Origin: Pseudovibrio sp. Tun.PSC04-5.I4 | Lineage (GTDB): Bacteria; Pseudomonadota; Alphaproteobacteria; Rhizobiales; Stappiaceae | Assembly: GCF_900104145.1 (NCBI RefSeq) | Contig: NZ_FNLB01000008.1 | Coordinates: forward strand, 124,001 to 188,000 | Length of the DNA stretch: 64,000 nucleotides | Direction: 5' to 3' | Part shown: piece after piece, positions 33,773-42,292 of the stretch | Layout of the letters: every line of letters begins with the position of its first letter | Numbering within the stretch: position 1 is the stretch's first letter | The notes under the pieces: model-generated | Told to the model about the DNA's origin: nothing | What the model saw: only the letters and a program-made list of their open reading frames with translations | Databases searched by the model: none | Made by a program: the position numbers and the translations under genes

Positions 33773-36166
33773 ATGGCTGAAACGGATAAGCCCGACCTTG
33801 AGAAACAATACGAACGTCTGGAAAGCTCAGCGGAAGGGCTGACCAGCACAGCAGCGGCGAACCGGCTGAAGCTATACGGTCCAAATGCGCTGCAAGAGAA
33901 GAAAACCAGCAAACTGGCCGAGTTGCTCAAAACCTTTTGGGGGCCAATTCCGTGGCTTATTGAGATTGCCGCGATCCTATCTGCGGTCATTCAGCATTGG
34001 GCAGATTTTGCTATCATCCTGTTTATGTTGGTTCTCAACTCCGGCATTGAATTTGTTCAAAGCAGTAAAGCCGCTGACGCTCTTGCGGCGCTCAAATCAT
34101 CCATGGCTTTAAAAGCCCGCGTAAAACGAGACGGCAAGTGGGTAGACTTACCTGCCGCCGAAATTGTACCGGGCGACATCATCAATCTGGAAAATGGAGA
34201 TATCATACCGGCGGATTGCATTCTCACAAGCGGGCCGTATCTGTCCGTTGATCAAGCAGCGTTAACAGGCGAATCTCTGCCCGTCGACAAAGGCAGGAAT
34301 GACGTTGCCTATTCCGGCTCCATCGTAAAACAGGGCACCATGCAAGCGCTTGTCACCGCCACGGGTTCCGATACGTTTTTTGGCAACACGGCTAAGCTGG
34401 TACAAACAGCGGGGAACATTTCCCACTTTCAAAAGAGCGTGCTTGCGATTGGTAAGTTCCTGATTTTCGGAACAGCCTTGCTCGCGGCACTCATCATCAT
34501 CAAGCAGCTTTATCTGCAACAAAGCCTGTTGGATATCGTTGAGTTAGTGCTCGTTCTGGTGATTGCTTCAATACCCGTGGCTATGCCTGCGGTCCTTTCC
34601 GTCACTATGGCATTGGGTGCGCTGACACTTTCCAAGAAAAAAGCCATCGTCTCGCATCTTCAAGCCATCGAGGAGCTCGCTGGGGTAAATGTGCTGTGCT
34701 CCGATAAGACCGGCACTCTGACGAAAAATGAACTCACGCTCGGTAATTCAATTTTGTATGACGCACGCAATGAGAAAGAACTGGTCGTCATGGCCGCATT
34801 GGCATCCAGTACAATCGAGAAGGACGTCATCGACCACCTCATTGTTAGCAAAGCTGACCGCCACATTCTGGAGCTCTACCATCAAAACACGTTCACGCCG
34901 TTTGACCCCGTCAACAAGCGGACCGAGGCAGGCATTTCTGGGCCGAGTGGCGCTTTTAAAGTCATCAAGGGCGCACCACAGGTGGTCATTGATCTCTGCA
35001 CCAACTCGCAGGACGAAAAGGATTCTGCGACAGAGGCCGTACACGAATTTGCCGTCCAAGGTTTACGTGCCCTTGGAATAGCAAAGACCAACGAGAAACA
35101 CGAATTACATCTGCTTGGCATCCTTTCGCTTTTTGATCCACCGCGAGACGATTCCAAACAGGTTATCGAAGAAACGCAGGCGGCAGGCATAACCGTGAAG
35201 ATGGTAACGGGGGATGACATCGCCATTGGCAAACAGATCGCCGGGCAACTTGGTTTGGGCACAGAGCTTCAAAGCGCTGCTCAGGTATTTGCAGACACAA
35301 AGGACATGGATAATCTACCAGAAAGCATCCGCAAAGAAATCATCAACGCCGATGGCTTCGCCCGCGTGTTTCCAGAACATAAATACGGAATCGTAAAAGC
35401 GCTCCAGCAATCAGGTTACTACGTTGCTATGACAGGTGACGGTGTAAACGATGCCCCGGCACTCAAGCAGGCCGACGTCGGTATAGCCGTTTCCGGCGCA
35501 ACAGATGCAGCACGATCAGCCGCAGACCTGATCCTCACATTGCCGGGCCTCTCAATCATCACCGAGGCGGTTATCGAGGCTCGCAAGATCTTCGCGCGGA
35601 TGATCAGTTACGTGGACTACCGCATAGCCATGACGATCAATCTGATGGTCTTCGTCTCCGCCAGTGTCATCGCCTTGGAGCAGGTGCCTCTGACCGCGAT
35701 CATGATTGTGATGCTGGCCTTGCTGGATGACGTCCCGATCATCACCATCGCCTATGACAATACCGAAGCAGCATCCGCACCCATGGAATGGCAGTTGGGT
35801 AACATGCTGCGGACTACCACCGTTCTCGGTCTCATATCCGTGGTTGAAAACTTCGTGCTGATGTTGGCGGCAAAGCATTGGTTAGAAGTTCCCACAGCAG
35901 AACTACAAAGCGTCATGTTTCTTCAGCTGGTCGTGGCAGGGCATTTGCTGTTATTCGTTTGCAGACATGATCACTGGTTTTGGCAGGCACCGCGCCCCTC
36001 CATCAAATTGCTGACTGCAATCATCGCCACACAACTTCTTGCCGTCATCATCTGCCGTAGTGGGTTCCTCGTGCCAGCACTCAGGTGGGAGTTGATTGGC
36101 ATAGTCTGGGCACAGGCGATCCTTTGGATGTTTATCCTCAACATTGCCCGCAAGGTGTGCCGCTAG
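33773..36166 (+). CDS. P-type ATPase of the plasma-membrane proton-pump class (IIIA)
   Basis: 797 residues. The actuator motif is T165-G-E-S (AALTGESLPVDKG), the phosphorylated Asp is D311 in CSDKTGTLTKNE, and the ATP-domain has KGAP and the hinge MTGDGVNDAPALKQADVGIAV. Membrane helix 4 reads IPVAMPAVLSVTMALGAL and helix 5-6 has the Asp-containing LALLDDVPIITIAYD, both as in yeast and plant H+-ATPases. It should export protons or another monovalent cation using ATP. It lacks the long autoinhibitory C-terminus of eukaryotic pumps. It is monocistronic. Confidence 0.85.
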   Translation: MAETDKPDLEKQYERLESSAEGLTSTAAANRLKLYGPNALQEKKTSKLAELLKTFWGPIPWLIEIAAILSAVIQHWADFAIILFMLVLNSGIEFVQSSKAADALAALKSSMALKARVKRDGKWVDLPAAEIVPGDIINLENGDIIPADCILTSGPYLSVDQAALTGESLPVDKGRNDVAYSGSIVKQGTMQALVTATGSDTFFGNTAKLVQTAGNISHFQKSVLAIGKFLIFGTALLAALIIIKQLYLQQSLLDIVELVLVLVIASIPVAMPAVLSVTMALGALTLSKKKAIVSHLQAIEELAGVNVLCSDKTGTLTKNELTLGNSILYDARNEKELVVMAALASSTIEKDVIDHLIVSKADRHILELYHQNTFTPFDPVNKRTEAGISGPSGAFKVIKGAPQVVIDLCTNSQDEKDSATEAVHEFAVQGLRALGIAKTNEKHELHLLGILSLFDPPRDDSKQVIEETQAAGITVKMVTGDDIAIGKQIAGQLGLGTELQSAAQVFADTKDMDNLPESIRKEIINADGFARVFPEHKYGIVKALQQSGYYVAMTGDGVNDAPALKQADVGIAVSGATDAARSAADLILTLPGLSIITEAVIEARKIFARMISYVDYRIAMTINLMVFVSASVIALEQVPLTAIMIVMLALLDDVPIITIAYDNTEAASAPMEWQLGNMLRTTTVLGLISVVENFVLMLAAKHWLEVPTAELQSVMFLQLVVAGHLLLFVCRHDHWFWQAPRPSIKLLTAIIATQLLAVIICRSGFLVPALRWELIGIVWAQAILWMFILNIARKVCR

Positions 36167-36246
36167 AAAAGAAATTGCAGGCTGCACTTCCACACCCTGG
36201 ATAAAGCAACTAGACATATGAGGATGTTTGCTGATGGAGTTGGTCC

Positions 36247-37293
36247 GTGCCGAGTTTACCCCTTCCCTTTTTTACCGCTCTCTTTCTATGCTTCATCCTA
36301 CTGCGCTTACTGGCAGGATACGGACGCAAACTTCCATCCCTCCTCATCCTCACCATTGCGCTCTATTCAATCCAGTCGGCATTGCTTGGCATCAAGTGGG
36401 GCATGGGCGGACTTCCATCATGGGCTCTCATCGGATTGGCATTGATGTTGCCACCCGTCACATGGTTGGCATTCCTTCAACTCACTGAGAAGTTGAAGCG
36501 CTCTGCAATTTATTGGACGACAGGCCTTACGCTTTTTCTGCTCTCACTCATCACCTTAGCTCCAGCACTTGAAATTGCCGTTCTCATCGATCTGGTCGGG
36601 GCTGGCGTTTATCTGGGATACGGTTTTCTGTTCTTCCGTACAGCGACCCGCCACCAATGGGAGTGGACGAGCAAGCTGGCCATCAGTCAAATTTTGCCTG
36701 TGCGCCGAACATTGCTTGTTGCCGGCAGCGTGTTCTCCGCCTCCGCCCTGGTGGATTTGGGTGTAGCTGCAGATTTCGCGTTGAACAAGGGAAGCAACGC
36801 TGCAACGATTGTCGGCATGGCTAACTTGACCATGTTGCTCGCGCTGGTTGTGTTGGTCCTCGTCAGCAGTCGGGGAACCACACCCGCCACACAGCAGGCG
36901 GTTGCCTCCAAACGAAGCGATACTCCAGCAACCTCTGATCAGACAAAGCTGCTGGCCGCATTAGATCAACTGATGCGATCAGAACATCTCTACCGGGATG
37001 AAGGCCTGTCTCTGGAAAAAATGGCCCGCAGGCTCCGCGTTCCAGCTCGGCAGATTTCCAGTGCGGTGAACAGCGTCAGAGGGATCAACCTTCCGCAATA
37101 CACCAATGGTTTTCGCGTGGAGGAAGCCTGTCATATGCTGGAGACGACAGACACTCCCATAACCACAATCATCTTTGAAGTAGGTTTCACCACCAAGTCA
37201 AACTTCAACAGAGAGTTCCAACGCATTACGGAGAAGAGCCCCAGTGCATGGCGGAAGGCCCACAAAGCGACCAAGCAGGCTGAGCCAGCTTAG
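36247..37293 (+). CDS. Membrane-anchored AraC-family regulator
   Basis: 348 residues starting at a GTG with GGAG 7 bases upstream. The first ~215 residues form about seven hydrophobic helices. The C-terminal ~110 residues are an AraC HTH domain (SLEKMARRLRVPARQISSAVN; ITTIIFEVGFTTKSNFNREFQRITEKSPSAWRK). Regulators of this design sense a signal in the membrane and bind DNA directly. The last 4 bp overlap the convergent gene on the minus strand. The target is unknown; the P-type ATPase upstream is one candidate. Confidence 0.85.
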   Translation: MPSLPLPFFTALFLCFILLRLLAGYGRKLPSLLILTIALYSIQSALLGIKWGMGGLPSWALIGLALMLPPVTWLAFLQLTEKLKRSAIYWTTGLTLFLLSLITLAPALEIAVLIDLVGAGVYLGYGFLFFRTATRHQWEWTSKLAISQILPVRRTLLVAGSVFSASALVDLGVAADFALNKGSNAATIVGMANLTMLLALVVLVLVSSRGTTPATQQAVASKRSDTPATSDQTKLLAALDQLMRSEHLYRDEGLSLEKMARRLRVPARQISSAVNSVRGINLPQYTNGFRVEEACHMLETTDTPITTIIFEVGFTTKSNFNREFQRITEKSPSAWRKAHKATKQAEPA

Positions 37294-37895
37294 AAGATTT
37301 CACGCAGGATGCTTGTGGCACTCTTCCAACCGCCGGTGAAGTTCATATCAGAAACCAGTTTATCTACGTTGAGATGGATGTTCTCCTTACTCACACCCTC
37401 TGCAAATTTAAGATAAACGGCAGCCATATCCCCGCTCAGATCAAAGCTTGAAACGTCTCCGACGAAATAGATCACCGACTTCTCAGCCTTAACTGAAAAC
37501 GTGTTGAAGCTGCCTGAAAAATCGCCCGCCAACTTATCAAGTTTAACAGCAACGTCGATCCGGTTTGGCAGAACAATAGAAGCTTCTGGGTCGCACCAGC
37601 CAAATGGCCACCCTCCGCTTCGCTCCAGTTCTATCGTCAACACACCATTTGCTTTGGATGTATTTGCGGTAAGGCTACACCCCATCGCATCACTCGTGTT
37701 GACTGAAATCCGAGAGGTGCCTTCACTCTCGCCAACGAGCCGCAAGCCCGTGTTGCTTCCAACAATCTCAATGGCCTTGATACCATCCGGGTTAAGCGTT
37801 TGGTGACTTTCCATTCCGCTGGAAACAGATGCATAAGACGCTATTGCAATTGCTAGCAGGGCTGCACCTACACCCAATACGATTTTAGTAGCCAT
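37290..37895 (-). CDS. Exported protein, DUF4097/DUF2807-like
   Basis: 201 residues from the ATG at 37895 (GGAG 7 bases upstream). It has a signal peptide or anchor (MATKIVLGVGAALLAIAIASYASVSSG), then alternating short beta strands with regular hydrophobic residues (IKAIEIVGSNTGLRLVGE; ASIVLPNRIDVAVKLDKLAGDFSGSFN), the layout of the DUF4097/DUF2807 beta-solenoid domains. Probably periplasmic; function unknown. Confidence 0.6.
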   Translation of the reverse strand: MATKIVLGVGAALLAIAIASYASVSSGMESHQTLNPDGIKAIEIVGSNTGLRLVGESEGTSRISVNTSDAMGCSLTANTSKANGVLTIELERSGGWPFGWCDPEASIVLPNRIDVAVKLDKLAGDFSGSFNTFSVKAEKSVIYFVGDVSSFDLSGDMAAVYLKFAEGVSKENIHLNVDKLVSDMNFTGGWKSATSILREIF

Positions 37896-37943
37896 CTGGA
37901 AACTCCATGTTTGAACCAACACAAACATGAACACACACCGCAT

Positions 37944-38718
37944 TATGCGAGACCTAATACATGAATTGAGACCAATTCTACGTCCTGAAACAGAAAGAAG
38001 TACCCTCCCTGAGACCCGCTCTATCCAATACCGAACTGAGCCACGCCGGCCGACTTAACGGGCTCAGAGCATTCCGGATCTCATCATAGAATGCGCTGAG
38101 ACTAGCCCTGAGATTGCAATGTGCTTTCCCGTTCAAACTTGTGAAGATCATGACTGGATCGGACTTTTCTGGCACGCGTTTCGTGGCCATCAACAGAATG
38201 ACAGACACACACGCCCAAGCTTATATCTTGGGTACCGAAGCCATATTTGGTCCAGAAGGATTGATGGGAAACCACCGCCAATGGCCGTATTGTCTGATGC
38301 AGTAGAGCAACTATATTGGGCAGGCCGCATTCCCAACAATTTGGTTGGTTGGTACCGAGGCCCCTCAGAATATTGCACGGGTCTTCAAAGCAATCTCAAT
38401 CCATTCTTGCTACTTTATTGCTGAGGCGTTTCGACTGATTCCAAACGTCACAGCTTCTCTCATCCAATAAACTAATCAATTTGCTCGCCCTTTTCTGAAC
38501 TTTCAAACCTGATTGAGTTCGCTTTCGAAGATTTCCTAACAACAGAAAATATGGATGAACGCGGTTTTCCGGAAGTTGACAGCTGTCCACTTTCATAAAA
38601 GTGTATCAAGTTTCCGTAATCGGAGCGCATAATACATTTGATTACAACTTGAATTTGAAATTCAGCGAAGAGATCTCCACTCTACAAATATCAAGAAAAC
38701 TTCTGCAAGGAGATCACT
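37944..38718. other. Gene-poor intergenic region
   Basis: Contains only short overlapping frames on both strands (for example 37978-38208 minus and 38119-38424 plus) without recognisable family features, so I do not call a gene. The parS-like site at 38575-38590 lies here. Confidence 0.35.
38575..38590. promoter_or_regulatory. parS-like site with one mismatch
   Basis: GTTGACAGCTGTCCAC differs at one base from the perfect palindrome at 41834-41849 and from the repABC parS pattern GTTNNCNGCNGNNAAC (C instead of A at position 14). It may be a second, weaker RepB binding site. Confidence 0.5.
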
Positions 38719-38976
38719 ATGTACCATCAAACTGGCATGCACGGTTTCGGATTTTTCCCATTCCCGCTCGTCCTCATTCTTCTTCTGGTCATCGCGTATT
38801 TCATCGCACGATCCTACGGATACTTAGGCCAGGCATCCTCTCCAAAAACGAGTACACCCGAGCCAAAATCCTCCACCAGCGAAGCGCTGGATATTCTAAA
38901 TAGGCGCTTTGCCAAAGGAGAGATCGACGAGGAAGAGTTCCAAAAACGATCTCAAGTGCTGCGCCTGAACTTGTAA
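38719..38976 (+). CDS. Small membrane protein with SHOCT domain
   Basis: 85 residues: a short N-terminus, one transmembrane helix (FPLVLILLLVIAYFIA), a Pro/Ser/Thr linker, and the C-terminal SHOCT motif EALDILNRRFAKGEIDEEEFQKRSQVL. A good ribosome site (AAGGAG) lies upstream. SHOCT domains occur at the ends of many small membrane proteins and are thought to mediate oligomerisation. Function unknown. Confidence 0.85.
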   Translation: MYHQTGMHGFGFFPFPLVLILLLVIAYFIARSYGYLGQASSPKTSTPEPKSSTSEALDILNRRFAKGEIDEEEFQKRSQVLRLNL

Positions 38977-40441
38977 TACAAATCTGTTTTCCGTCACTTC
39001 GAATACTGCTTGAGGTGACGGTAAAACTAAATTCACGAGCCTTTTGATGTAGCCAAACAGAGCAAGCCAACCAGATATTCGCATTCGATTGAATGCATCT
39101 GAGCTCTTCAACAATCTCAACTACACGTCGCCTTTTTGTTGTTAAACTTCTCCAGATCATGATCTCAAATCTTTATTCGCAGCTGGCAATTCGATGGCCG
39201 GGCCTTACAGCCAGAGACCCACCAGCACCCTTCTCAATCCTCGGTAAGCGCCGGGACTTCGGTTTTGGTAAACATATTGATCATATAACCGCGACTAAAA
39301 GCACACCTATTGTAGGCACTGGATGCGCAGACAGGTCCTGAATTCAGACGTCAGCGGAGACCGCCTTGAGGGTCTCATAGGCGCCTTCACGCAGCTGGCC
39401 TCCATTGATCGTAAAAGCGTAGTTGACTGGAAACCTCGAAAGATCCATGAGCCGGAACCGATAACCTCATCCGGCACGAGAGCTAGATAGATGGATCAAT
39501 ATTGAGAACCAGCAGCCGCATTTACGTTTCTCTACCAGGAACATTGCAATTGCCGAAGCCACCTTGTTATCGGTTTCCAGCACACTCATAGCCCCTTAGC
39601 AAAATGTCCCGTTCTGCATTGATGAGCAAATCGACGCTATTTAATCTCAAAATTTACGACCAAATATCCACGGAAAGTGAGACATTCGCCTTACCCATAT
39701 GGACAAAAAACACAATTTAGTCCGCGTCTCTAACATCGTCTTCCAGCTTTTCTGTCAGAATACAGTTCTCAGCAACAAGAATGTCATTAGGGCCAATCTA
39801 CTTAAGTTGAGGCGCAAGGAGCTGTGCTAATTCCGATTGCTAAACGATCGAAGACAGCCCTCCAGCGGAGGTATCACTTTGGCTGGTGATGGCAACAGAC
39901 ACCGGAAACTTCTCCACTAGTCGAACTTGGGCCTAACTATTCAATGGACGTCCTATGACCAAAGTTGACTGCAGCCAACACAGAAGAAAAAAGGCGCAAA
40001 AATTGGGTAACAGCGAGCGAAAAGTTAAACCGACCGGCCAGCTATCACCTTTCTCCATTCCTAGATTCAACGAAACTGCACTAAGGATGCACCAAGATAA
40101 GCTAAAGTGTAATAGATCGTTGCAACCATAAATTAAAAGCCCTCACCACTATAAACGCAGTATTTGTGAATCAATTAATAAAATCAGTGTGTTACTAGAA
40201 CTCGCAGTTGGTATGGCATCGCCGGCAACCCACTGAGATCCCGAAATTCTGAGATATTTCGTTACAGTTGATTTCTTGCTGAAAATGCAGATATCGAGCA
40301 ATTTGAACAAGAGGTTGAACGCGATAACCGCAAACGCAATCGACCGCACACTGCTGGCTTCCCACGGCCCCAACACCGCGTTTCCGGCAGTGTGCACCCA
40401 ATATCAAATTAGGCAAATTGCTCCAACTGACTGAGCGTCCC
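38977..40441. other. Long region without an intact gene
   Basis: About 1.4 kb with only short frames. The part 39345-39905 looks like decayed coding sequence on the minus strand (listed separately). A minus frame at 40149-40397 is hydrophobic but has no recognisable family match. I see no repeats or RNA structures I can support here. Confidence 0.4.
39345..39905 (-). pseudogene. Decayed coding sequence, family not recognised
   Basis: Minus-strand translation gives protein-like stretches broken by stops and frame changes: VAITSQSDTSAGGLSSIV, then NDILVAENCILTEKLEDD, then VLETDNKVASAIAMFLVEKR, and finally MDLSRFPVNYAFTINGGQ followed by a stop at 39345. The pieces occur in the right order for one protein of roughly 180-200 residues that has accumulated several lesions. 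I cannot name the family. Confidence 0.4.
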
Positions 40442-41050
40442 ATGACTTACCTCCGCACTATTTGGAATTCGCCATACACATTTTGGTTTCTCCTGAGCAT
40501 TCCAGGTGTTCCAATAATCGGCGGGCTATTGCGCGAAGGTGAAAAACTAGAGCACCTTATGAACCCCAGCGGTGAGTTTGCAGCCCGTTACCTCATCGCA
40601 ACTCTGATGATCACGCCGCTCATGTTCTTAACCAACGGACAGAAATGGGTTCGGTGGCTCATGGCTCGGCGTCGCTATATGGGTGTTGCCTCCGCCTGTT
40701 TTGCAACCTTGCATGTTGCAGTTTATCTGTTGGACAAAGGCACTTTTGGCAAGGTCATTGAAGATTTGGTCAAAATCGGAATATGGTTTGGCTGGTTAGC
40801 TTCCTTCGTCTTTATTCCACTAACAATAACCAGCAATGATTGGGCTATTTCTAGATTGGGAGCAAAATGGAAGTCACTACAAAAATGGACCTATGTTGCC
40901 GCTGCGCTCGTATTCGTCCATTGGGTCACTCTTGAGTTTAAACCAGGCCCCGCACTCGTCCATTTCACACCACTCATCCTGTTAGAAATTTACCGCTATA
41001 TCCACATCGCAAACAAACGTAAGTCCCGAAAACAAGTCGTCCGTGCATAA
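40442..41050 (+). CDS. MsrQ/ferric-reductase-like membrane protein
   Basis: 202 residues from the ATG at 40442, five to six hydrophobic helices. The layout (ATLMITPLMFLT...RRRYMGVASACFATLHVAVYLL...KSLQKWTYVAAALVFVHWVTLE) matches the ferric-reductase-like transmembrane family that includes MsrQ, the haem-binding partner of the periplasmic methionine sulfoxide reductase MsrP. Candidate haem-ligand His residues are in ATLHVAVY and FVHWVT. No msrP is adjacent, so its electron acceptor is unclear. Confidence 0.7.
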   Translation: MTYLRTIWNSPYTFWFLLSIPGVPIIGGLLREGEKLEHLMNPSGEFAARYLIATLMITPLMFLTNGQKWVRWLMARRRYMGVASACFATLHVAVYLLDKGTFGKVIEDLVKIGIWFGWLASFVFIPLTITSNDWAISRLGAKWKSLQKWTYVAAALVFVHWVTLEFKPGPALVHFTPLILLEIYRYIHIANKRKSRKQVVRA

Positions 41051-41071
41051 AATTTCCCCAACCCATCAAGC

Positions 41072-41102
41072 AGCCCGTTATCTTTCTTCAAGATGGCGGG
41101 CT
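41072..41102 (+). terminator. Hairpin downstream of the MsrQ-like gene
   Basis: Stem AGCCCG...CGGGCT extended by G-U pairs and ATCTT/AAGAT, with a 5-nt loop; the following sequence (TCACTTTGCACTCCTTTT) is only moderately T-rich. Confidence 0.5.
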
Positions 41103-41179
41103 TCACTTTGCACTCCTTTTGTACAGAGGACAGCCACCCAAAACAGAGGTAAGCTGCTGTTTTGGAGGAGGGACTTATT

Positions 41180-41782
41180 ATGGTAACGACAGATTTTCCG
41201 AGGATTAACCCCTCAAATTTAAAACACCCAACGGCATTGAACCTTTCACTGCCAGACCCACTGCCCGATGACATTCAAGAACCCTTCGGCAAATGCCAGA
41301 GCAAGCTGGGTCTCATTCCCAATGTTTTGGTAGCTTTCGCACACAGACCAAAAAAACTCAGAGCGTTCTCAGCAATGTACAATGAGTTGATGCTTGGAGA
41401 GTCAGGCCTCAGCAAACTAGAGCGAGAAGTCATTGCCGTGACTGTCTCATCCATTAACTCCTGTTGGTATTGCCAAGTTGCGCATGGAGCTGCTGTTCGC
41501 GTGCTTTCCAACAGTCCGGAGTTGGGCGAAGCTATTGTGATGAATTATCGCTATGCAGACCTCACTGATAAGCAGTGCGTTATGCTGGATTTTGCAGCAA
41601 AGATCGCAAAAATGTCCTCTGAAATAGTTGAAGCTGACCGCCAGCAATTGCGCCACCACGGTTTCACAGAGGAGGATATCTGGGATATTTGCGAAGTTGC
41701 CGCATTTTTCTCAATGTCAAACAGAATGGCTTCCGCAATCGGCATTCAGCCGAATGCCGAATATCATGGCATGACCCGCTAA
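41180..41782 (+). CDS. AhpD-like peroxidase-related protein
   Basis: 200 residues from the ATG at 41180, with GGAGGAGGGA upstream. It belongs to the carboxymuconolactone-decarboxylase/AhpD fold, with the redox motif INSCWYCQVAHG (C-x-x-C-x3-H) and the C-terminal WDICEVAAFFSMSNRMASAIG. Members of the peroxidase-related subgroup reduce peroxides or protect against reactive carbon or oxygen species. The gene stands alone, 52 bp before a parS-like palindrome. Confidence 0.85.
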   Translation: MVTTDFPRINPSNLKHPTALNLSLPDPLPDDIQEPFGKCQSKLGLIPNVLVAFAHRPKKLRAFSAMYNELMLGESGLSKLEREVIAVTVSSINSCWYCQVAHGAAVRVLSNSPELGEAIVMNYRYADLTDKQCVMLDFAAKIAKMSSEIVEADRQQLRHHGFTEEDIWDICEVAAFFSMSNRMASAIGIQPNAEYHGMTR

Positions 41783-41833
41783 TTCCACCCAGTTTGGGGG
41801 AGGGGAGAGCTAAGACAGCTGACAACTTCAAAA

Positions 41834-41849
41834 GTTGACAGCTGTCAAC
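41834..41849. promoter_or_regulatory. Perfect 16-bp repABC parS-type palindrome
   Basis: GTTGACAGCTGTCAAC is a perfect palindrome and fits the repABC plasmid parS pattern GTTNNCNGCNGNNAAC at every fixed position. It is also the right arm of a larger hairpin (41814-41846, one mismatch, short loop). Most likely a RepB-binding centromere site for the repABC cassette starting 3 kb further on. Confidence 0.7.
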
Positions 41850-41888
41850 GCGCGAAAATAACACTTGCAACACTGTGAGCACTATTAT

Positions 41889-41904
41889 ATCGTTAATCGA
41901 CGAT
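41889..41904. promoter_or_regulatory. ArsR-type operator upstream of arsR
   Basis: ATCGTTAATCGACGAT, imperfect palindrome 16 bp before the arsR start. It matches 15 of 16 bases with the site at 42263-42278. Confidence 0.7.
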
Positions 41905-41920
41905 TTGCGAGTGATGCCAA

Positions 41921-42247
41921 ATGACAGTTAACCAATGCATAACCACGTTTTCACCTGCTTCCTTGAATGAAGAAGAAGAAAACAAACTTGCGGCCCAAGC
42001 GAAAGCTTTGGCCCATCCTGCGCGTGTACGTCTTCTCAAAATCATGGCAGCGCAACCCGGTTGTGTTGGAGGCGATTTGGTCAACTCAATTGGCCTGGCC
42101 CAGTCAACAGTTTCTGAGCATCTCCGAATACTTAAAGACGCAGGATTCATATTATCTGAATCACAACGCCCACGTATTTGCTATTCCGTAAATCGTGCTG
42201 AACTTCAGAAATTCAACGCCCTCTTTGAAAGCAGCTTTAAGCTCTAA
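41921..42247 (+). CDS. arsR: ArsR-family repressor
   Basis: 108 residues, winged HTH (ALAHPARVRLLKIMAAQPGCVGGDLVNSIGLAQSTVSEHLRILKDAGFI). The usual C-V-C arsenite site in the DNA-recognition helix is replaced by a single Cys (PGCVGGDLV); other Cys available are C6 and the one in RICYSV. The adjacent Acr3 pump strongly suggests arsenite or antimonite as inducer. It would bind the palindromes at 41889 and 42263 that flank it. Confidence 0.85.
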   Translation: MTVNQCITTFSPASLNEEEENKLAAQAKALAHPARVRLLKIMAAQPGCVGGDLVNSIGLAQSTVSEHLRILKDAGFILSESQRPRICYSVNRAELQKFNALFESSFKL

Positions 42248-42262
42248 AATTTGCCTAATTTA

Positions 42263-42278
42263 ATCGTCAATCGACGAT
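42263..42278. promoter_or_regulatory. ArsR-type operator between arsR and acr3
   Basis: ATCGTCAATCGACGAT, perfect 6-4-6 inverted repeat located between the two genes and 14 bp before the GTG of the pump gene. Near-identical copy lies upstream of arsR. Confidence 0.75.
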
Positions 42279-42292
42279 AGACAGGAGAACTT

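Noticed and set aside
37978..38424. Short frames of 60-100 codons on both strands
   Set aside because: No ribosome site, family motif or consistent composition; overlapping frames on both strands are typical of non-coding DNA.
40149..40443. Two overlapping minus-strand frames before the MsrQ-like gene
   Set aside because: They occupy different frames of the same DNA, and neither has a convincing start or family match.
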